The notes under the pieces were generated by a model, which saw nothing but the letters and a program-made list of their open reading frames with translations, was not told the DNA's origin and searched no databases. A stretch of 63,912 nucleotides of DNA from Planctomycetaceae bacterium (GTDB lineage: Bacteria > Planctomycetota > Phycisphaerae > Phycisphaerales > UBA1924). The first letter of the stretch is position 1. Each line of letters opens with the position of its first letter. The stretch covers positions 1 to 63,912 of the forward strand of contig JAJTDF010000020.1 of the NCBI GenBank assembly GCA_021294835.1, written 5' to 3'. The translations under genes and the position numbers were made by a program. Positions 52,079-62,150 of the stretch are shown piece by piece.

Positions 52079-53607
52079 ACACGACCCAAGCCCAGAGTCA
52101 GCCCCAGCCCGCTCCGCCCGCATCCTCTCCGTCGTCCACCCCGTCCTCCACCCCGTCCTCCACCCCGTCCTCCACTCCGTCCTCCACCCCCCGGCTGCTC
52201 TCGCTGGATGCCTTCCGGGGCTTTGACATCGCGATGATGTTCTTCGTCAACCTCTCCGCCGCCCGCGCCGCCTTCCCCGAGTGGTTCGGGCACGCCGGCT
52301 GGAACAACGGCCAGCACGGCCAGTGGCTGGCCGACTATGTCTTCCCCTGGTTCCTCTTCATCGTCGGCTGCTCCATCCCCTTCTCCATGCACTCGGGCCG
52401 GGGCCGAGCGCAAACGACCCCGCAGCGTCTGCTGGCCGCCCTCCGCCGAGGTTTGCTTATCTACGCCCTGGGCATCGTCATCTGGATCGCCAAGACCGCC
52501 AAAGACGGCGTCGGCTGGTCGAACGGCGCCTTCACGCCCGACCCCGGCACCGCCATCACCTGGGGCACCTTTCTGCACTGGGACATCCTCCCCCTGATCG
52601 GCCTCGGCTACACGCTGGCCGTCTTCCTCTACCACCTGCCCCGGCTTGTGCAGGTGGCCTTCGTCGTCGGCGTGCTGGCCGCCAAGTGGGCGCTGCTGGC
52701 CGACCTCTCGCAGACCACCGGCCTGGAACGCGCCGCGTTCATGGCCGCCCGCACCGACCCCGAGCACGCCATCCGCGGGCTTGGCTTCCTCGGCACCGCC
52801 CTCACCCAGGGCCTGCCCGCCACCGCCACCGTCATGCTCGGCGTCTTCGCTGGTGACCTGCTCCGTGGCACCCCTGGGGCATCGGGCGGCAGTGCGGCCA
52901 CGTCATCCGCCACGCTTTCCGCCACCCCCGTGCGCCGCTTCTGGACGCTCCTGCTCGCCGGCGTCGCCCTCACGCTCGTCTCCGGCGTCATCGCCCACCC
53001 CCTCGGCCACCGCTTCAGCAAGGACTTCTTCACCGCCAGTTTCGTCCTGGTCTCCGCCGGCACCGGCGCCGCCCTGCTGGCCGTGTTCTATCTGGTGCTC
53101 GATGTGCTGCGGCCCTCCCGCGCCGCCCTGGCCATGGGCGGCGGCCTGCTGCTGTGCGCCATGGCCGGCGGCACGCTGGTGCTCGCCAACCTGGGCGGCG
53201 GCAAGTGGTTCACCCCGCAGCAGGCCGGCGCCACGGCCGTGTGCCTGGGCGTCATGGGCGCCGCACTGGCTGTCACCGGCGCACTGTGGCGAGTTCTGGG
53301 CGACCGCAAGCCCGCCTCCGCCGCCTTCTTTGTGATCTACGGCTCCAACGCCATCTTCGTCTACATGCTCGCCGAACTGCTCTGGACGATGTTCTGGATG
53401 CACATGCGAGTGCAGGCCCCGGGCGACTACGGCGCCCAGCACGCCTTCAGCGCTCTGCAACTGTGGATGCGAACCGGCCTGACCAGCCTCGTCGGCGACC
53501 GCCTGGCCGCCGGCCTGGGCCCCTGGCTGGCCACCGCGACGTACATCCTGCTCTACTGGCTGCTCTGCTGGCAGCTCCACCGTCGCAAGGTGTTCATCAA
53601 GGTGTGA
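52075..53607 (+). CDS. HGSNAT/DUF5009-type membrane acyltransferase
   Basis: A 510-residue multispan membrane protein of about ten or eleven helices. The opening LLSLDAFRGFDIAMMFFVNL, then WLADYVFPWFLFIVGCSIPFSM and RRGLLIYALGIVIW, are typical of heparan-alpha-glucosaminide N-acetyltransferase-like (DUF5009) proteins; family members move acetyl groups from acetyl-CoA across the membrane to sugars. The N-terminus has an (SSTP)n run from five 12-base repeats (52130-52190). It overlaps the C39 gene by four bases. It converges on aroB. Confidence 0.87.
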   Translation: MNTTQAQSQPQPAPPASSPSSTPSSTPSSTPSSTPSSTPRLLSLDAFRGFDIAMMFFVNLSAARAAFPEWFGHAGWNNGQHGQWLADYVFPWFLFIVGCSIPFSMHSGRGRAQTTPQRLLAALRRGLLIYALGIVIWIAKTAKDGVGWSNGAFTPDPGTAITWGTFLHWDILPLIGLGYTLAVFLYHLPRLVQVAFVVGVLAAKWALLADLSQTTGLERAAFMAARTDPEHAIRGLGFLGTALTQGLPATATVMLGVFAGDLLRGTPGASGGSAATSSATLSATPVRRFWTLLLAGVALTLVSGVIAHPLGHRFSKDFFTASFVLVSAGTGAALLAVFYLVLDVLRPSRAALAMGGGLLLCAMAGGTLVLANLGGGKWFTPQQAGATAVCLGVMGAALAVTGALWRVLGDRKPASAAFFVIYGSNAIFVYMLAELLWTMFWMHMRVQAPGDYGAQHAFSALQLWMRTGLTSLVGDRLAAGLGPWLATATYILLYWLLCWQLHRRKVFIKV

Positions 53608-53614
53608 CTTGCGC

Positions 53615-53629
53615 CACCGTCTGACGGTG
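53615..53629. terminator. Short hairpin between convergent genes
   Basis: The palindrome caccgtc-t-gacggtg lies just after the acyltransferase stop and can form a five-base stem with a TCTGA loop. It is followed by a pyrimidine-rich stretch on the plus strand. Its place between convergent genes suggests a weak terminator. Nothing else is visible in 53608-53773. Confidence 0.4.
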
Positions 53630-53773
53630 ACCCTTCCACCCCAACCGTCTGCCCTTTCACCCCAACCTGCCGCGAGCGGTCGTCGCGAAGGGCGCAGTCG
53701 CCGCTTCACCGACGCCACCGGCGCACCCCACGGTGCATCCACATCCCCGCCCCCCAAGGGGCAGCAACCCCCT

Positions 53774-55114
53774 TCACGCCGTCCGCAACGCCGCCAAGGC
53801 GCCTTCCACCGCGGCCCTCGGAGGGTTCTCCACCACGCGGCACCGCCGCCCCTTGATCGGCAGAATCAGCCGCAGCACCCCGCCCGCGGTCTTCTTGTCA
53901 TCCAGCATGTGGTCCATCAGCGTCGCCGCCGGGGGCAGGCCGGTCACTGCCGCCGGCAATCCGGCCCGCAGCAGCGTCGCGGTCACCTGCTCGGGCAGGT
54001 CGCGTTCGCACAGTCCAAGCGCGCGGGCCACAAACGCCGACGCCATCAGCCCCAGCCCCACCGCCTCCCCATGCTTGAGATGTCCGGCCTGCAGCGTGCC
54101 ATCCGGGCTCCGCCAGCTCAGCCCGCTCAGCGGCTCCAGCGCGTGGGCGAAGGTGTGGCCCAGGTTCAGCATCATCCGCCCGCCGTCCGGGCGGGTGCTC
54201 AGTTCGCGTTCGTCCTTGCCCACCACCCGCGCCTTGAGCGCCACATTGCGGGCGATCAGTTCCGTCAGCGTTGCCGGCTTGCGCTCCAGCACATCGTCCA
54301 GCTTCTTCAGCGTCCAGTCCCACAGCGTCGCGTCGCCCGCCACCCCGCCGATCAGCCCGTGCTTCAGGCACTCGGCCAGCCCTGCCCGCAACTCGCGATC
54401 CGGCAGCGAACGTAGGGCCTCGGTGTCGCACACCACCCGGCTGGGCTGGTGGAACACCCCCGCGAAGTTCTTCAGCAGCCGGGGCCGGCCCCGCCCGTCC
54501 TTCACCGTCAGGTTCGCCGCCGTTTTGCCGCCCGTCGCGCCGTCCACCATCGCCAGCAGCGTGGTGGGGCACAACGCCGAACGCACGCCCCGCCGATACA
54601 GCCCCGCCACCAGCCCGGCCAGATCGGTCACGATCCCCCCGCCCACGCCCACCACCAGCCCGCCGCTGCGCTCCAGCCGCAGCTCCGCCGCATCGGCCAG
54701 CAGCCGCTCCACCGTCGCCAGGCTCTTGACGCTCTCTTCGGCGCTCACCACGCCCACGCCCCACCGCACGCCCCCTCCGTCCAGCCGCTTGAGCATCGGC
54801 TCCAGCAGCGAGCGGGGCACCCCCGCATCCACCACCACCAGCACCGCCGAAGCGTTCAGGCCATCGGTCGCGCCGCCGGCCGCCAGCAGCCCGCGTCCCA
54901 CCCGCACCTCGTAGCTCTGCCCTGGCCATGCGCTGGTCTTCACCGTCAGCGTGCGCACCATCGTCGATGGACCCGTCCTGGCAGCCCGGCCGCTTGTCCT
55001 CCCAGCGACAGGCGGCCGCGAGCGGACCGGCGCCGCTGACTGCGACCGCGGAGCGGCCGTGGTTCTGCGAGTTGGGCTTCTGGCAGCGGATCGGGCGGAT
55101 CTGCGGGCGGCCAT
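53774..55114 (-). CDS. aroB: 3-dehydroquinate synthase
   Basis: A 446-residue enzyme for the second shikimate step, turning DAHP into 3-dehydroquinate with NAD and a divalent metal. Diagnostic blocks: VVGVGGGIVTDLAGLVAGLYRRGV, PTTLLAMVDGATGGKTAANL, ECLKHGLIGG (metal Glu), LNLGHTFAHALE and LKHGEAVGLGL (metal His). A GAGGA-type site (complement of 55122-55131) supports ATG 55114. That start adds about 50 Arg/Ala-rich residues before the domain (VRTLTVKT); ATG 54961 would remove them. A GTG at 55138 overlaps the panD stop. It is the last gene of the lpxA run. Confidence 0.93.
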   Translation of the reverse strand: MAARRSARSAARSPTRRTTAAPRSQSAAPVRSRPPVAGRTSGRAARTGPSTMVRTLTVKTSAWPGQSYEVRVGRGLLAAGGATDGLNASAVLVVVDAGVPRSLLEPMLKRLDGGGVRWGVGVVSAEESVKSLATVERLLADAAELRLERSGGLVVGVGGGIVTDLAGLVAGLYRRGVRSALCPTTLLAMVDGATGGKTAANLTVKDGRGRPRLLKNFAGVFHQPSRVVCDTEALRSLPDRELRAGLAECLKHGLIGGVAGDATLWDWTLKKLDDVLERKPATLTELIARNVALKARVVGKDERELSTRPDGGRMMLNLGHTFAHALEPLSGLSWRSPDGTLQAGHLKHGEAVGLGLMASAFVARALGLCERDLPEQVTATLLRAGLPAAVTGLPPAATLMDHMLDDKKTAGGVLRLILPIKGRRCRVVENPPRAAVEGALAALRTA

Positions 55115-55134
55115 TGCTTGATCCTCTTTAAATG

Positions 55135-55509
55135 TCACGGCCCCGGTTCGTACCGCATCACCTGCTTGATGGTGTTCTTTTCCCCCATAATCAGCACCGT
55201 CGGCCGGTTCTGCGCATACTCCGCCTCGTTCATCAAGGCGTAGTGCATGATGATCACCTCGTCCCCCTCCTCCACCAGATGCGCCGCCGCCCCGTTCACC
55301 TCGATCGCCCCCGAGCCCGGCGGCCCCCGGAAGATGTACGTCTCAAACCGCTCACCATTGCGGCAGTTGCTCACCAGCACCCGGTCGTTCACCCGCATGC
55401 CGCTGGCCCGCAGCAGATCCTCGTCGATGGTGATCGAGCCGACATAGTGGGGCAGAGCCCGAGTCACCCGGGCCATGTGGATCTTGCTGTGCAGAACTTC
55501 GCGAAGCAT
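55135..55509 (-). CDS. panD: Aspartate 1-decarboxylase
   Basis: A 124-residue pyruvoyl enzyme that makes beta-alanine for pantothenate and CoA. The self-cleavage site is Gly-Ser in LPHYVGSITID (Ser becomes pyruvoyl). MLREVLHSKIHMARVT, NGERFETYIF and GDEVIIMHYAL are all standard. The ATG at 55509 starts directly with the conserved N-terminus. It sits between rsfS and aroB on the minus strand. Confidence 0.96.
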   Translation of the reverse strand: MLREVLHSKIHMARVTRALPHYVGSITIDEDLLRASGMRVNDRVLVSNCRNGERFETYIFRGPPGSGAIEVNGAAAHLVEEGDEVIIMHYALMNEAEYAQNRPTVLIMGEKNTIKQVMRYEPGP

Positions 55510-55604
55510 GGTGGTCTCGGCCCCCCGTTAGGCGTTGATCGGCCTCAGGCCTTGACCGGATGGACAACCCGCCGGAGCAGTGCGCCGGCGCCCGGTTCAC
55601 TCAC

Positions 55605-56267
55605 TCACTTGCCGGTCCGACGCCGCCGGCCTCCGGCGTTGCCGGTCCCGCCGGCCGCCGGTTCGGCAACCCGGGCCGCTTCGTGCTCCGTCGCCCAGTC
55701 CACCCGCGCCGCCTCCTCCCACATGGATTCCAGGTCGTAATACGCCCGGGTGTTCGGCTCAAACACGTGCACCATCACGTCCGAGCAGTCCATCACCGCC
55801 CAGGTCGTCCGGTCGTCCAGGCTGCTGCGCATCACCGGCTGGCCGATCTGCTCGGCCTTTTCCTTGATGTGCTGCACGCAGGTCCGCATCTGCCGGTCAG
55901 ACGTGCCCGAGGCGATCACCACAAAGTCCGCCACGCTCGACACGCCGGTGACGTCAAACACCACCACATCCTCGCACTTGTCCTCTTGCAATGCCGCCGC
56001 GGCCGACACCGCAAACGCCCGCCCGGTGGGCGGACGCCGCAGCGCTTGGGTGCCCGGGACCGCCGCCGCAACAGCAACCGCCGCCGGAACAGCGCCCGCC
56101 TTACCCGGCTTGACCGCCGGTGCGGCGGTGGCCGGGGCCACAGACCCCTCCACCGGCTTCTTGGCCCCGCGAGGGGCGCGGGTCACGGCGGCTGAGATCG
56201 CCTTCTTGGCCCCCGACGGGGCCGATGCGGAAGCGGAACGGGTTGGTTTCTTGCCGGCTGGAGGCAT
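55605..56267 (-). CDS. rsfS: Ribosomal silencing factor RsfS with basic N-terminal extension
   Basis: A 220-residue protein; the RsfS core is only about residues 85-195. Core motifs: EDVVVFDVTGVSSVADFVVIASGTSDRQMRTCVQHI and WAVMDCSDVMVHVFEPNTRAYYDLESMWEEA. RsfS binds ribosomal protein uL14 and blocks subunit joining. The N-terminal ~85 residues are Lys/Ala/Pro-rich (GKKPTRSASASAPSGAKKAI) and the C-terminal ~30 are Gly/Arg-rich; both look disordered and basic. ATG 56267 is the natural start. In this assembly the metallo-beta-lactamase frame upstream runs through a 43-base C tract into this gene in the same frame with no stop. Confidence 0.9.
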   Translation of the reverse strand: MPPAGKKPTRSASASAPSGAKKAISAAVTRAPRGAKKPVEGSVAPATAAPAVKPGKAGAVPAAVAVAAAVPGTQALRRPPTGRAFAVSAAAALQEDKCEDVVVFDVTGVSSVADFVVIASGTSDRQMRTCVQHIKEKAEQIGQPVMRSSLDDRTTWAVMDCSDVMVHVFEPNTRAYYDLESMWEEAARVDWATEHEAARVAEPAAGGTGNAGGRRRRTGK

Positions 56268-56383
56268 GCGTCTACATGGTACGCAGCGGCCCGCCCCGAC
56301 CCCGGCGGGGCTGGCCAGCCTCACCGCCAACGTCCCATCAGCCCGGCGGCGCCTCAAACAGGGCCATTTGACCGCCTCCCCAT

Positions 56384-57311
<928 letters not shown>

Positions 57312-57315
57312 GGTT

Positions 57316-58134
57316 TCAGTCCACCAGGCCTTCTTCGCGGGCCCGCCGGTTGGAGATGTACGGCGCGATGGGCTTCTTGGCCGTGCGGACGAACTCCAGC
57401 AGTTCGCCCACCGGCGGGCAGCCCTCAGCCAGGCGAGTGAGGATCTCGATGGTCTCGTTCTTGGGCAGGCCCTTGCGCAGCGTCTCGCGATACGCCTGCC
57501 GCACGCGGGTGATGTGCTCGGCGGGCATCCCGCTGCGCCGCATCCCCACCAGATTGATGCTCGCCAGACTGTTGCGCGTCCAGGCGATCGCAAACGGCGG
57601 CGTGTCGGTGCTCATGCCCGCCAGACCGCTCACAAAGGCCATCCGGCCCACACGGCAGAACTGGTGGATGGCGCAGTTCCCGCCGAGGATCGCCCGCGAG
57701 GCCACATGGCTGTGCCCGCCGAGGGCCGCGTTGTTGACCATCGTCACGTCATCATCCACGCGGGCGTCATGCCCCACGTGGCTGCCCACCATCATGAACA
57801 CCCGGTCGCCGATGCGCGTTGGCGCGTCCAGCTTGCTGGCCAGGTGGATCGTCGCGTGCTCCCGGATCAGGCAGTCCGCCCCGATGGCCACACCCGCCGT
57901 GGGCATGCCCGGCTTGAACTTCACGTCCTGCGGCTCAAAGCCGATGCACGCATACGGGTACACCGCCGTTCGCTCGCCGATGGTGACCGGGCCGTTGATG
58001 TAGCAATGGCCGACCAGCCGGACGCCGGCGCCGAGCGTGACCTTCCCCATGATGCGGACGCCGGGGCCGATCTCGACGCTGTCGTGCATCTGGCACTCAG
58101 CCGAGACTTCGGCCGTGGGATGAACCTTGGGCAT
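57316..58134 (-). CDS. lpxA: UDP-N-acetylglucosamine acyltransferase
   Basis: A 272-residue left-handed beta-helix enzyme that starts lipid A synthesis by adding a 3-hydroxyacyl chain from ACP to UDP-GlcNAc. Hexapeptide repeats fill residues 1-190; GHDARVDDDVTMVNNAALGGH holds the catalytic His region, and FCRVGRMAFVSGLAGMSTDTPPF is the substrate loop. The C-terminal helical bundle ends in RRAREEGLVD. It shows that this organism makes lipid A. It is the first gene of the minus-strand run lpxA-MBL-rsfS-panD-aroB and is divergent from lipB. Confidence 0.95.
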   Translation of the reverse strand: MPKVHPTAEVSAECQMHDSVEIGPGVRIMGKVTLGAGVRLVGHCYINGPVTIGERTAVYPYACIGFEPQDVKFKPGMPTAGVAIGADCLIREHATIHLASKLDAPTRIGDRVFMMVGSHVGHDARVDDDVTMVNNAALGGHSHVASRAILGGNCAIHQFCRVGRMAFVSGLAGMSTDTPPFAIAWTRNSLASINLVGMRRSGMPAEHITRVRQAYRETLRKGLPKNETIEILTRLAEGCPPVGELLEFVRTAKKPIAPYISNRRAREEGLVD

Positions 58135-58174
58135 GCGGCTATGTTACCACTTGGAGCATCCTGCGGAGGACAGC

Positions 58175-58951
58175 TTGCACGAGCGGCGGATCGGCCAGTT
58201 GGCCTTCCGGTGGCTGGGCCGGATCGGCTATCCCCAGGCGTACCGCGAACAGGTGGCCTGCGTTGACGCCGCGCTGGCCGCCCGAACTTCCACCCCTTCC
58301 GGCCCGGCCCACCAGCCGGGCCAGCCCGCCCCGCTTGGCACCGTGCTGCTGCTCGAGCACGACCCGGTGATCACCGTCTCCCGCCGCCCCGGCGCCGCCG
58401 CCAACCTGCTGGCCAGCCCGGCCATGCTCGCCCACGCCGGCGTCGCCGTCGAAGAGACCGACCGCGGCGGCGACATCACCTACCACGGCCCCGGCCAACT
58501 GGTGGCTTATCCGATTGTGGATCTCAACGCTTGCGGCCTGCGGCTCCACGACTACATGCGCACGCTCGAAGAGGCCGTCATTGCCACTCTGGGCCGCTTC
58601 GGCATTGCCGGCCGACGCGACCCCGGGGCCACCGGCGTCTGGGTCGACCGCCCGGCAACCGACTCCACTCCCGCCGCCCCGGCCCCCCCCGCCGACGCCG
58701 CCAAGATCTGCGCCATGGGCGTTCGCGTCCGCCAATGGGTCAGCATGCACGGCCTGGCGCTCAACGTCAGCCCCAACCTGGCCCACTTCGGCCTGATCGT
58801 CCCCTGCGGGCTCGTCGGCCGACCGGTCACCTCCATGGCGCAGCTGCTCGGCCCGGGCACGCCCACCCTCGGCCAGGTCGCCGAGGCTCTCAGCGAGGAA
58901 CTCGCCCTGCGGTTGACCCGCCGCGATGACGCTCAGCCGGAGCCCGGCTGA
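58175..58951 (+). CDS. lipB: Octanoyl-[ACP]:protein N-octanoyltransferase
   Basis: A 258-residue enzyme that moves octanoate from ACP to lipoyl domains. Motifs: ETDRGGDITYHGPGQLVAYPI (His), Lys in AAKICAMGVRV and the acyl-enzyme Cys in GLIVPCGLVGR. A spacer insert lies near 30-60 and another near 180. The start is uncertain: TTG 58175 follows a strong GGAGGA site (58165-58170), although the spacing is short; ATG 58133 would overlap the lpxA ATG at 58134. It converges on ispG with no gap. Confidence 0.9.
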   Translation: MHERRIGQLAFRWLGRIGYPQAYREQVACVDAALAARTSTPSGPAHQPGQPAPLGTVLLLEHDPVITVSRRPGAAANLLASPAMLAHAGVAVEETDRGGDITYHGPGQLVAYPIVDLNACGLRLHDYMRTLEEAVIATLGRFGIAGRRDPGATGVWVDRPATDSTPAAPAPPADAAKICAMGVRVRQWVSMHGLALNVSPNLAHFGLIVPCGLVGRPVTSMAQLLGPGTPTLGQVAEALSEELALRLTRRDDAQPEPG

Positions 58952-60268
58952 TCACGACTGCCCGACGGTCAGCGGCTGCGGACCTGAGGCCCGCTTGCCG
59001 GCGCCGCCTGCCGCTCCCGGCCCAGCCTTGTCTGCCGCCAGCTTCTCCCAGCCCGAGCCCAGCTCGCCGATCGGATCCGGCGGGATGATCTCCACCTTCT
59101 TCTCGCCCAGTCGGGCCTCGCCCCGCTCGACCTTGGCCTGGAAGGCCAGGCACTCTTCCAGCAGCTTGCCGAGGATCTCCTCCTCGGGCACGTTGGCGAC
59201 CTTCTCGCCCTGCACGTAGATGATGCCGCGGCGGTCGCCGGCGAACACCGCCACGTCGGCGCCCTCGGCCTCGCCCGGTCCGTTGACGATGCACCCCATC
59301 ACCGCCACCTTGATCGGCAGGTGGATCTGCCCTTCGAGCTTCTTGCGCACGTCCTGCACCAGCGTGATCAGGTCCACCTGAATGCGGCCGCAGGTCGGGC
59401 AGGCGATCAGTTCGGCGGTCTTGCGCTCGCGCAGGCCCAGCGTGTAGAGCAGTTCCAGCCCGTCCTCCACCTCATACCGCGAGTCGGAGGCGTAGGAGAT
59501 CCGCAGCGTGTCGCCGATGCCGTTGGCCAGCAGCGAGCCGAGCGCCACCACCGAGCGGATGCACCCGGTCTCCTTGGGGCCGGCGTGGGTCACGCCCAGG
59601 TGCAGCGGGTGCGGGAAGCGGCGGGCGATCTCGGTGTACGCGTCGATCACCACCGTCGCGTCCATGCTCTTGGCCGAGATCACAATGTCGTAGAAGTCCT
59701 CGTTGTAGAAGATGTCCAGGTATTCCTCGAGCTTGGCCACCATGATCGACAGCAGGTAGCCGTGCTTCTGGTTGGAGAACACCTGCCCCAGCTCGCGCAT
59801 GCGTTTCTGCTTGTCCCTGCGCTCGATGATCGAGCCCTCGTTCACGCCCACGCGAATCGGGATCTTCCGCGCCTTGCACGCGCGGATGACCTCCACGACC
59901 TGATCGTGGTCCTGAATGTTGCCGGGGTTCAGGCGGATCTTGTGCACCCCCGACTCCACTGCCTCCAGCGCGCGCTTGAAGTGGAAGTGCACGTCGGCGA
60001 CGATCGGCACCTTCACCCGCGGGATGATCTCCTTGAGCGCGTCGGTGTCCTTCTTCTCCGGCACCGCCACCCGAACCACGTCCGCCCCCGCCGCGGTCAG
60101 CCGGTTGATCTCCGCGACGCACGCGTCGATGTCATACGTGTACCCGGTGGTCATGGTCTGCACCGAGACCGGGGCCGGATCGGTACCGTACAAACCCCCG
60201 CCAATCTTGACGTGCCCGACGCGATCATCGCCAATGACAACTTGCCGACAGGGCCGACGCTGGATCAT
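58952..60268 (-). CDS. ispG: 4-hydroxy-3-methylbut-2-enyl diphosphate synthase
   Basis: A 438-residue [4Fe-4S] enzyme of the MEP isoprenoid pathway. The cluster cysteines lie in CPTCGR and VMGCIVNGPGEAEGADV. TIM-barrel blocks include VSVQTMTTG, ADVHFHFKRAL, KIRLNPGNI, RVGVNEGS and GVTHAGPKETG. It is of the shorter bacterial class without the large middle insert. The ATG at 60268 gives a normal N-terminus (RRPCRQVVIGDDRVGHVKIGGG). The C-terminal ~40 residues are Gly/Ala/Lys-rich and non-family. Confidence 0.96.
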   Translation of the reverse strand: MIQRRPCRQVVIGDDRVGHVKIGGGLYGTDPAPVSVQTMTTGYTYDIDACVAEINRLTAAGADVVRVAVPEKKDTDALKEIIPRVKVPIVADVHFHFKRALEAVESGVHKIRLNPGNIQDHDQVVEVIRACKARKIPIRVGVNEGSIIERRDKQKRMRELGQVFSNQKHGYLLSIMVAKLEEYLDIFYNEDFYDIVISAKSMDATVVIDAYTEIARRFPHPLHLGVTHAGPKETGCIRSVVALGSLLANGIGDTLRISYASDSRYEVEDGLELLYTLGLRERKTAELIACPTCGRIQVDLITLVQDVRKKLEGQIHLPIKVAVMGCIVNGPGEAEGADVAVFAGDRRGIIYVQGEKVANVPEEEILGKLLEECLAFQAKVERGEARLGEKKVEIIPPDPIGELGSGWEKLAADKAGPGAAGGAGKRASGPQPLTVGQS

Positions 60269-60329
60269 GACCGATGGTACCCGCGGCGAGGGACGGAGAT
60301 GCGGGCCCGGAGGGGCCGCCGCCGGGCTG

Positions 60330-62018
60330 TCAGGCCGGCTTTTCCGGGCCCCGCCAGCGGATGGCCGCCACCGACAGGTCGTCCGCCGGGTCGGTCGCCT
60401 TGGGGCCGGCGAACTGGCGGACCGCCTCGACGAGTTCGTCCACCAGCGCCGCCGGCGTCGTTGTGACGGTCGGGGCCACCACGCTGCGCACCCGGGGCAC
60501 GCCGAAGAACTCGCCGGTGGGCGAGGGCTGCTCGGCGACGCCGTCGCTGTACAGCAGCAGGGCATCGCCCGGGTGCAGCCGTGCGCCATGGCTGGCGTAG
60601 GGGGCATCCGCCGCTCGCAGCGGGGCATCATCGCCGTCCGACACCGCCTCCAGCGTGCCGTTGGCCCGGCGGATCATCGCATAGCCATGTCCGGCATCCA
60701 CGTACCGCAGTTCCCCGGTCGCCTGATCCAGAATCCCGCACCACAGCGAGACAAACTTGTCATCCGCCGCCTTGCGGGCCAGATGCGAGTTCACCTCGCA
60801 CAGCGCCGGTCCCACATCCCCGTGCGACCGCAGCGCCGCCCCGATGTACGCCTGCGTCATGGCCCCCAGAATCGCCGCCGCAACGCCCTTGCCCACCACA
60901 TCGCCCATAAAGAACGCGACGCGTCCGTGATCCAGCGGGAAGATGTCAAACAGATCGCCGGCGACCGTCCGGGCCGGGTAGATCTTCACCGCGTAGTCCA
61001 CCGGGCCCAGGTTGCCCGCCGGCGGGGGCAGCGCGCCGCGCTGGATGTCCATCGCCGCCTGCATGCGTTCGGTGGCCCGCACGTGCTCCTGCTCAAGCCG
61101 CACCCGCGCCAGGTTAGCGACCGCCAGGGCGCACAGCTCGGCAACCGCCTGGCAGAACGCCGCCGCATCGTCGTGCACCGGCGGGTCGTTCTGGCGGGCG
61201 TCCAGATACAGGCACATGGGCACCTTGTTGCTCTGCACCACCGGCACGCACATGGCGCTGTGGATGGCGTTGCCCACCACCGTCATGTTCGCTGCCATGC
61301 CGCTCTGGTTGAGCTGCACGATCTGGCCCCGCGCCGCCGCCCGCAGCAGGTGCCGGCTGTAGATCACCTGCACGGGCCGCTTGCTGGCGGTGCGGACGCC
61401 CAGCACCTCGGGCTGGTCGGTGGTGGTCGCAGTGCGGATCAGCGCCACCAGGCTGTAGCCCGAGCCTTCCAGGATCAGGTCGAGCAACTGCTCGGCCAGC
61501 GCCGATTCGTCGGTGACGCCCTGCACCCGCTTGGCGCACTCGAGCACCAGTTCCAGCCGGCGGCGGTTGATGTTGTCGCGGTTGGCGTCGGTGATCGTCC
61601 GCAGCGAGCCCGGCGGGCTGGGCGCCTCGTCGAGCAGGATGGTCGTCGGGGCCGTGTCCGACGGGTCGGCGACGCGGAAGGTCCACGGGCCGATGCGTAC
61701 GCGGTCGCCCCGGCGCAGCGGGTGCTCCACTTCGGGCTGCAACGCGTCGCCGTTGACGATGGTGCCGTGGCGCGAGCCCCGATCGCGGAGCAGCCAGGCG
61801 CCGGCGCGGGAGGCGATCGAGCAGTGCAGCCGTGAGACCGTGCGCTCCTGTTCAGGCAGGCGGACGCGGCAGTCGCTCCCGCGTCCGATGGTGGTCTCGG
61901 GTTCGGAGTAGATCAGCAGCGGGTCCAGGGGCGGACCCATGATCGGTTCCAGGCGCAGGGCGGGCCCGCCGCCGCCGTCGGCGAAGTCGTGCGGCATCCT
62001 GTGCGGTTCCGGGTGCAC
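60330..62018 (-). CDS. FHA-GAF-PP2C (SpoIIE-type) serine phosphatase
   Basis: A 562-residue signalling protein with three domains. FHA about 30-120 (TTIGRGSDCRVRLPEQERTVSRLHCSI, RDRGSRHGTIVNG) binds phosphothreonine. GAF about 155-320 (LLDLILEGSGYSLVALIR, SAMCVPVVQSNKVPMCLYLDAR) senses a small ligand. The C-terminal PP2C/SpoIIE domain has the metal aspartates in VAGDLFDIF, FFMGDVVGKGVAAAI and LLLYSDGVAEQ. It resembles RsbU/P-type regulators that dephosphorylate anti-sigma antagonists, so it probably acts in stress or partner-switching signalling. The first start codon is a GTG; ATG 61997 is an alternative. Confidence 0.92.
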   Translation of the reverse strand: MHPEPHRMPHDFADGGGGPALRLEPIMGPPLDPLLIYSEPETTIGRGSDCRVRLPEQERTVSRLHCSIASRAGAWLLRDRGSRHGTIVNGDALQPEVEHPLRRGDRVRIGPWTFRVADPSDTAPTTILLDEAPSPPGSLRTITDANRDNINRRRLELVLECAKRVQGVTDESALAEQLLDLILEGSGYSLVALIRTATTTDQPEVLGVRTASKRPVQVIYSRHLLRAAARGQIVQLNQSGMAANMTVVGNAIHSAMCVPVVQSNKVPMCLYLDARQNDPPVHDDAAAFCQAVAELCALAVANLARVRLEQEHVRATERMQAAMDIQRGALPPPAGNLGPVDYAVKIYPARTVAGDLFDIFPLDHGRVAFFMGDVVGKGVAAAILGAMTQAYIGAALRSHGDVGPALCEVNSHLARKAADDKFVSLWCGILDQATGELRYVDAGHGYAMIRRANGTLEAVSDGDDAPLRAADAPYASHGARLHPGDALLLYSDGVAEQPSPTGEFFGVPRVRSVVAPTVTTTPAALVDELVEAVRQFAGPKATDPADDLSVAAIRWRGPEKPA

Positions 62019-62150
62019 GGCCGAGGATAGCGACGGGTCGGCGGGCGGGGTCGGTCCATCGCCCGGGTGGGCGTCCTGTTTCTGGGACGGATCCGAGGCT
62101 CGACCCGGGCGGGGCCGGGGAACGGGGGGGGCGAAAGGGGGAAGGCGGGG

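Noticed and set aside
52127..52190. CRISPR-like short repeats
   Set aside because: These are 12-base tandem coding repeats (SSTP) with no spacers. No CRISPR array or cas gene is seen anywhere in the window.
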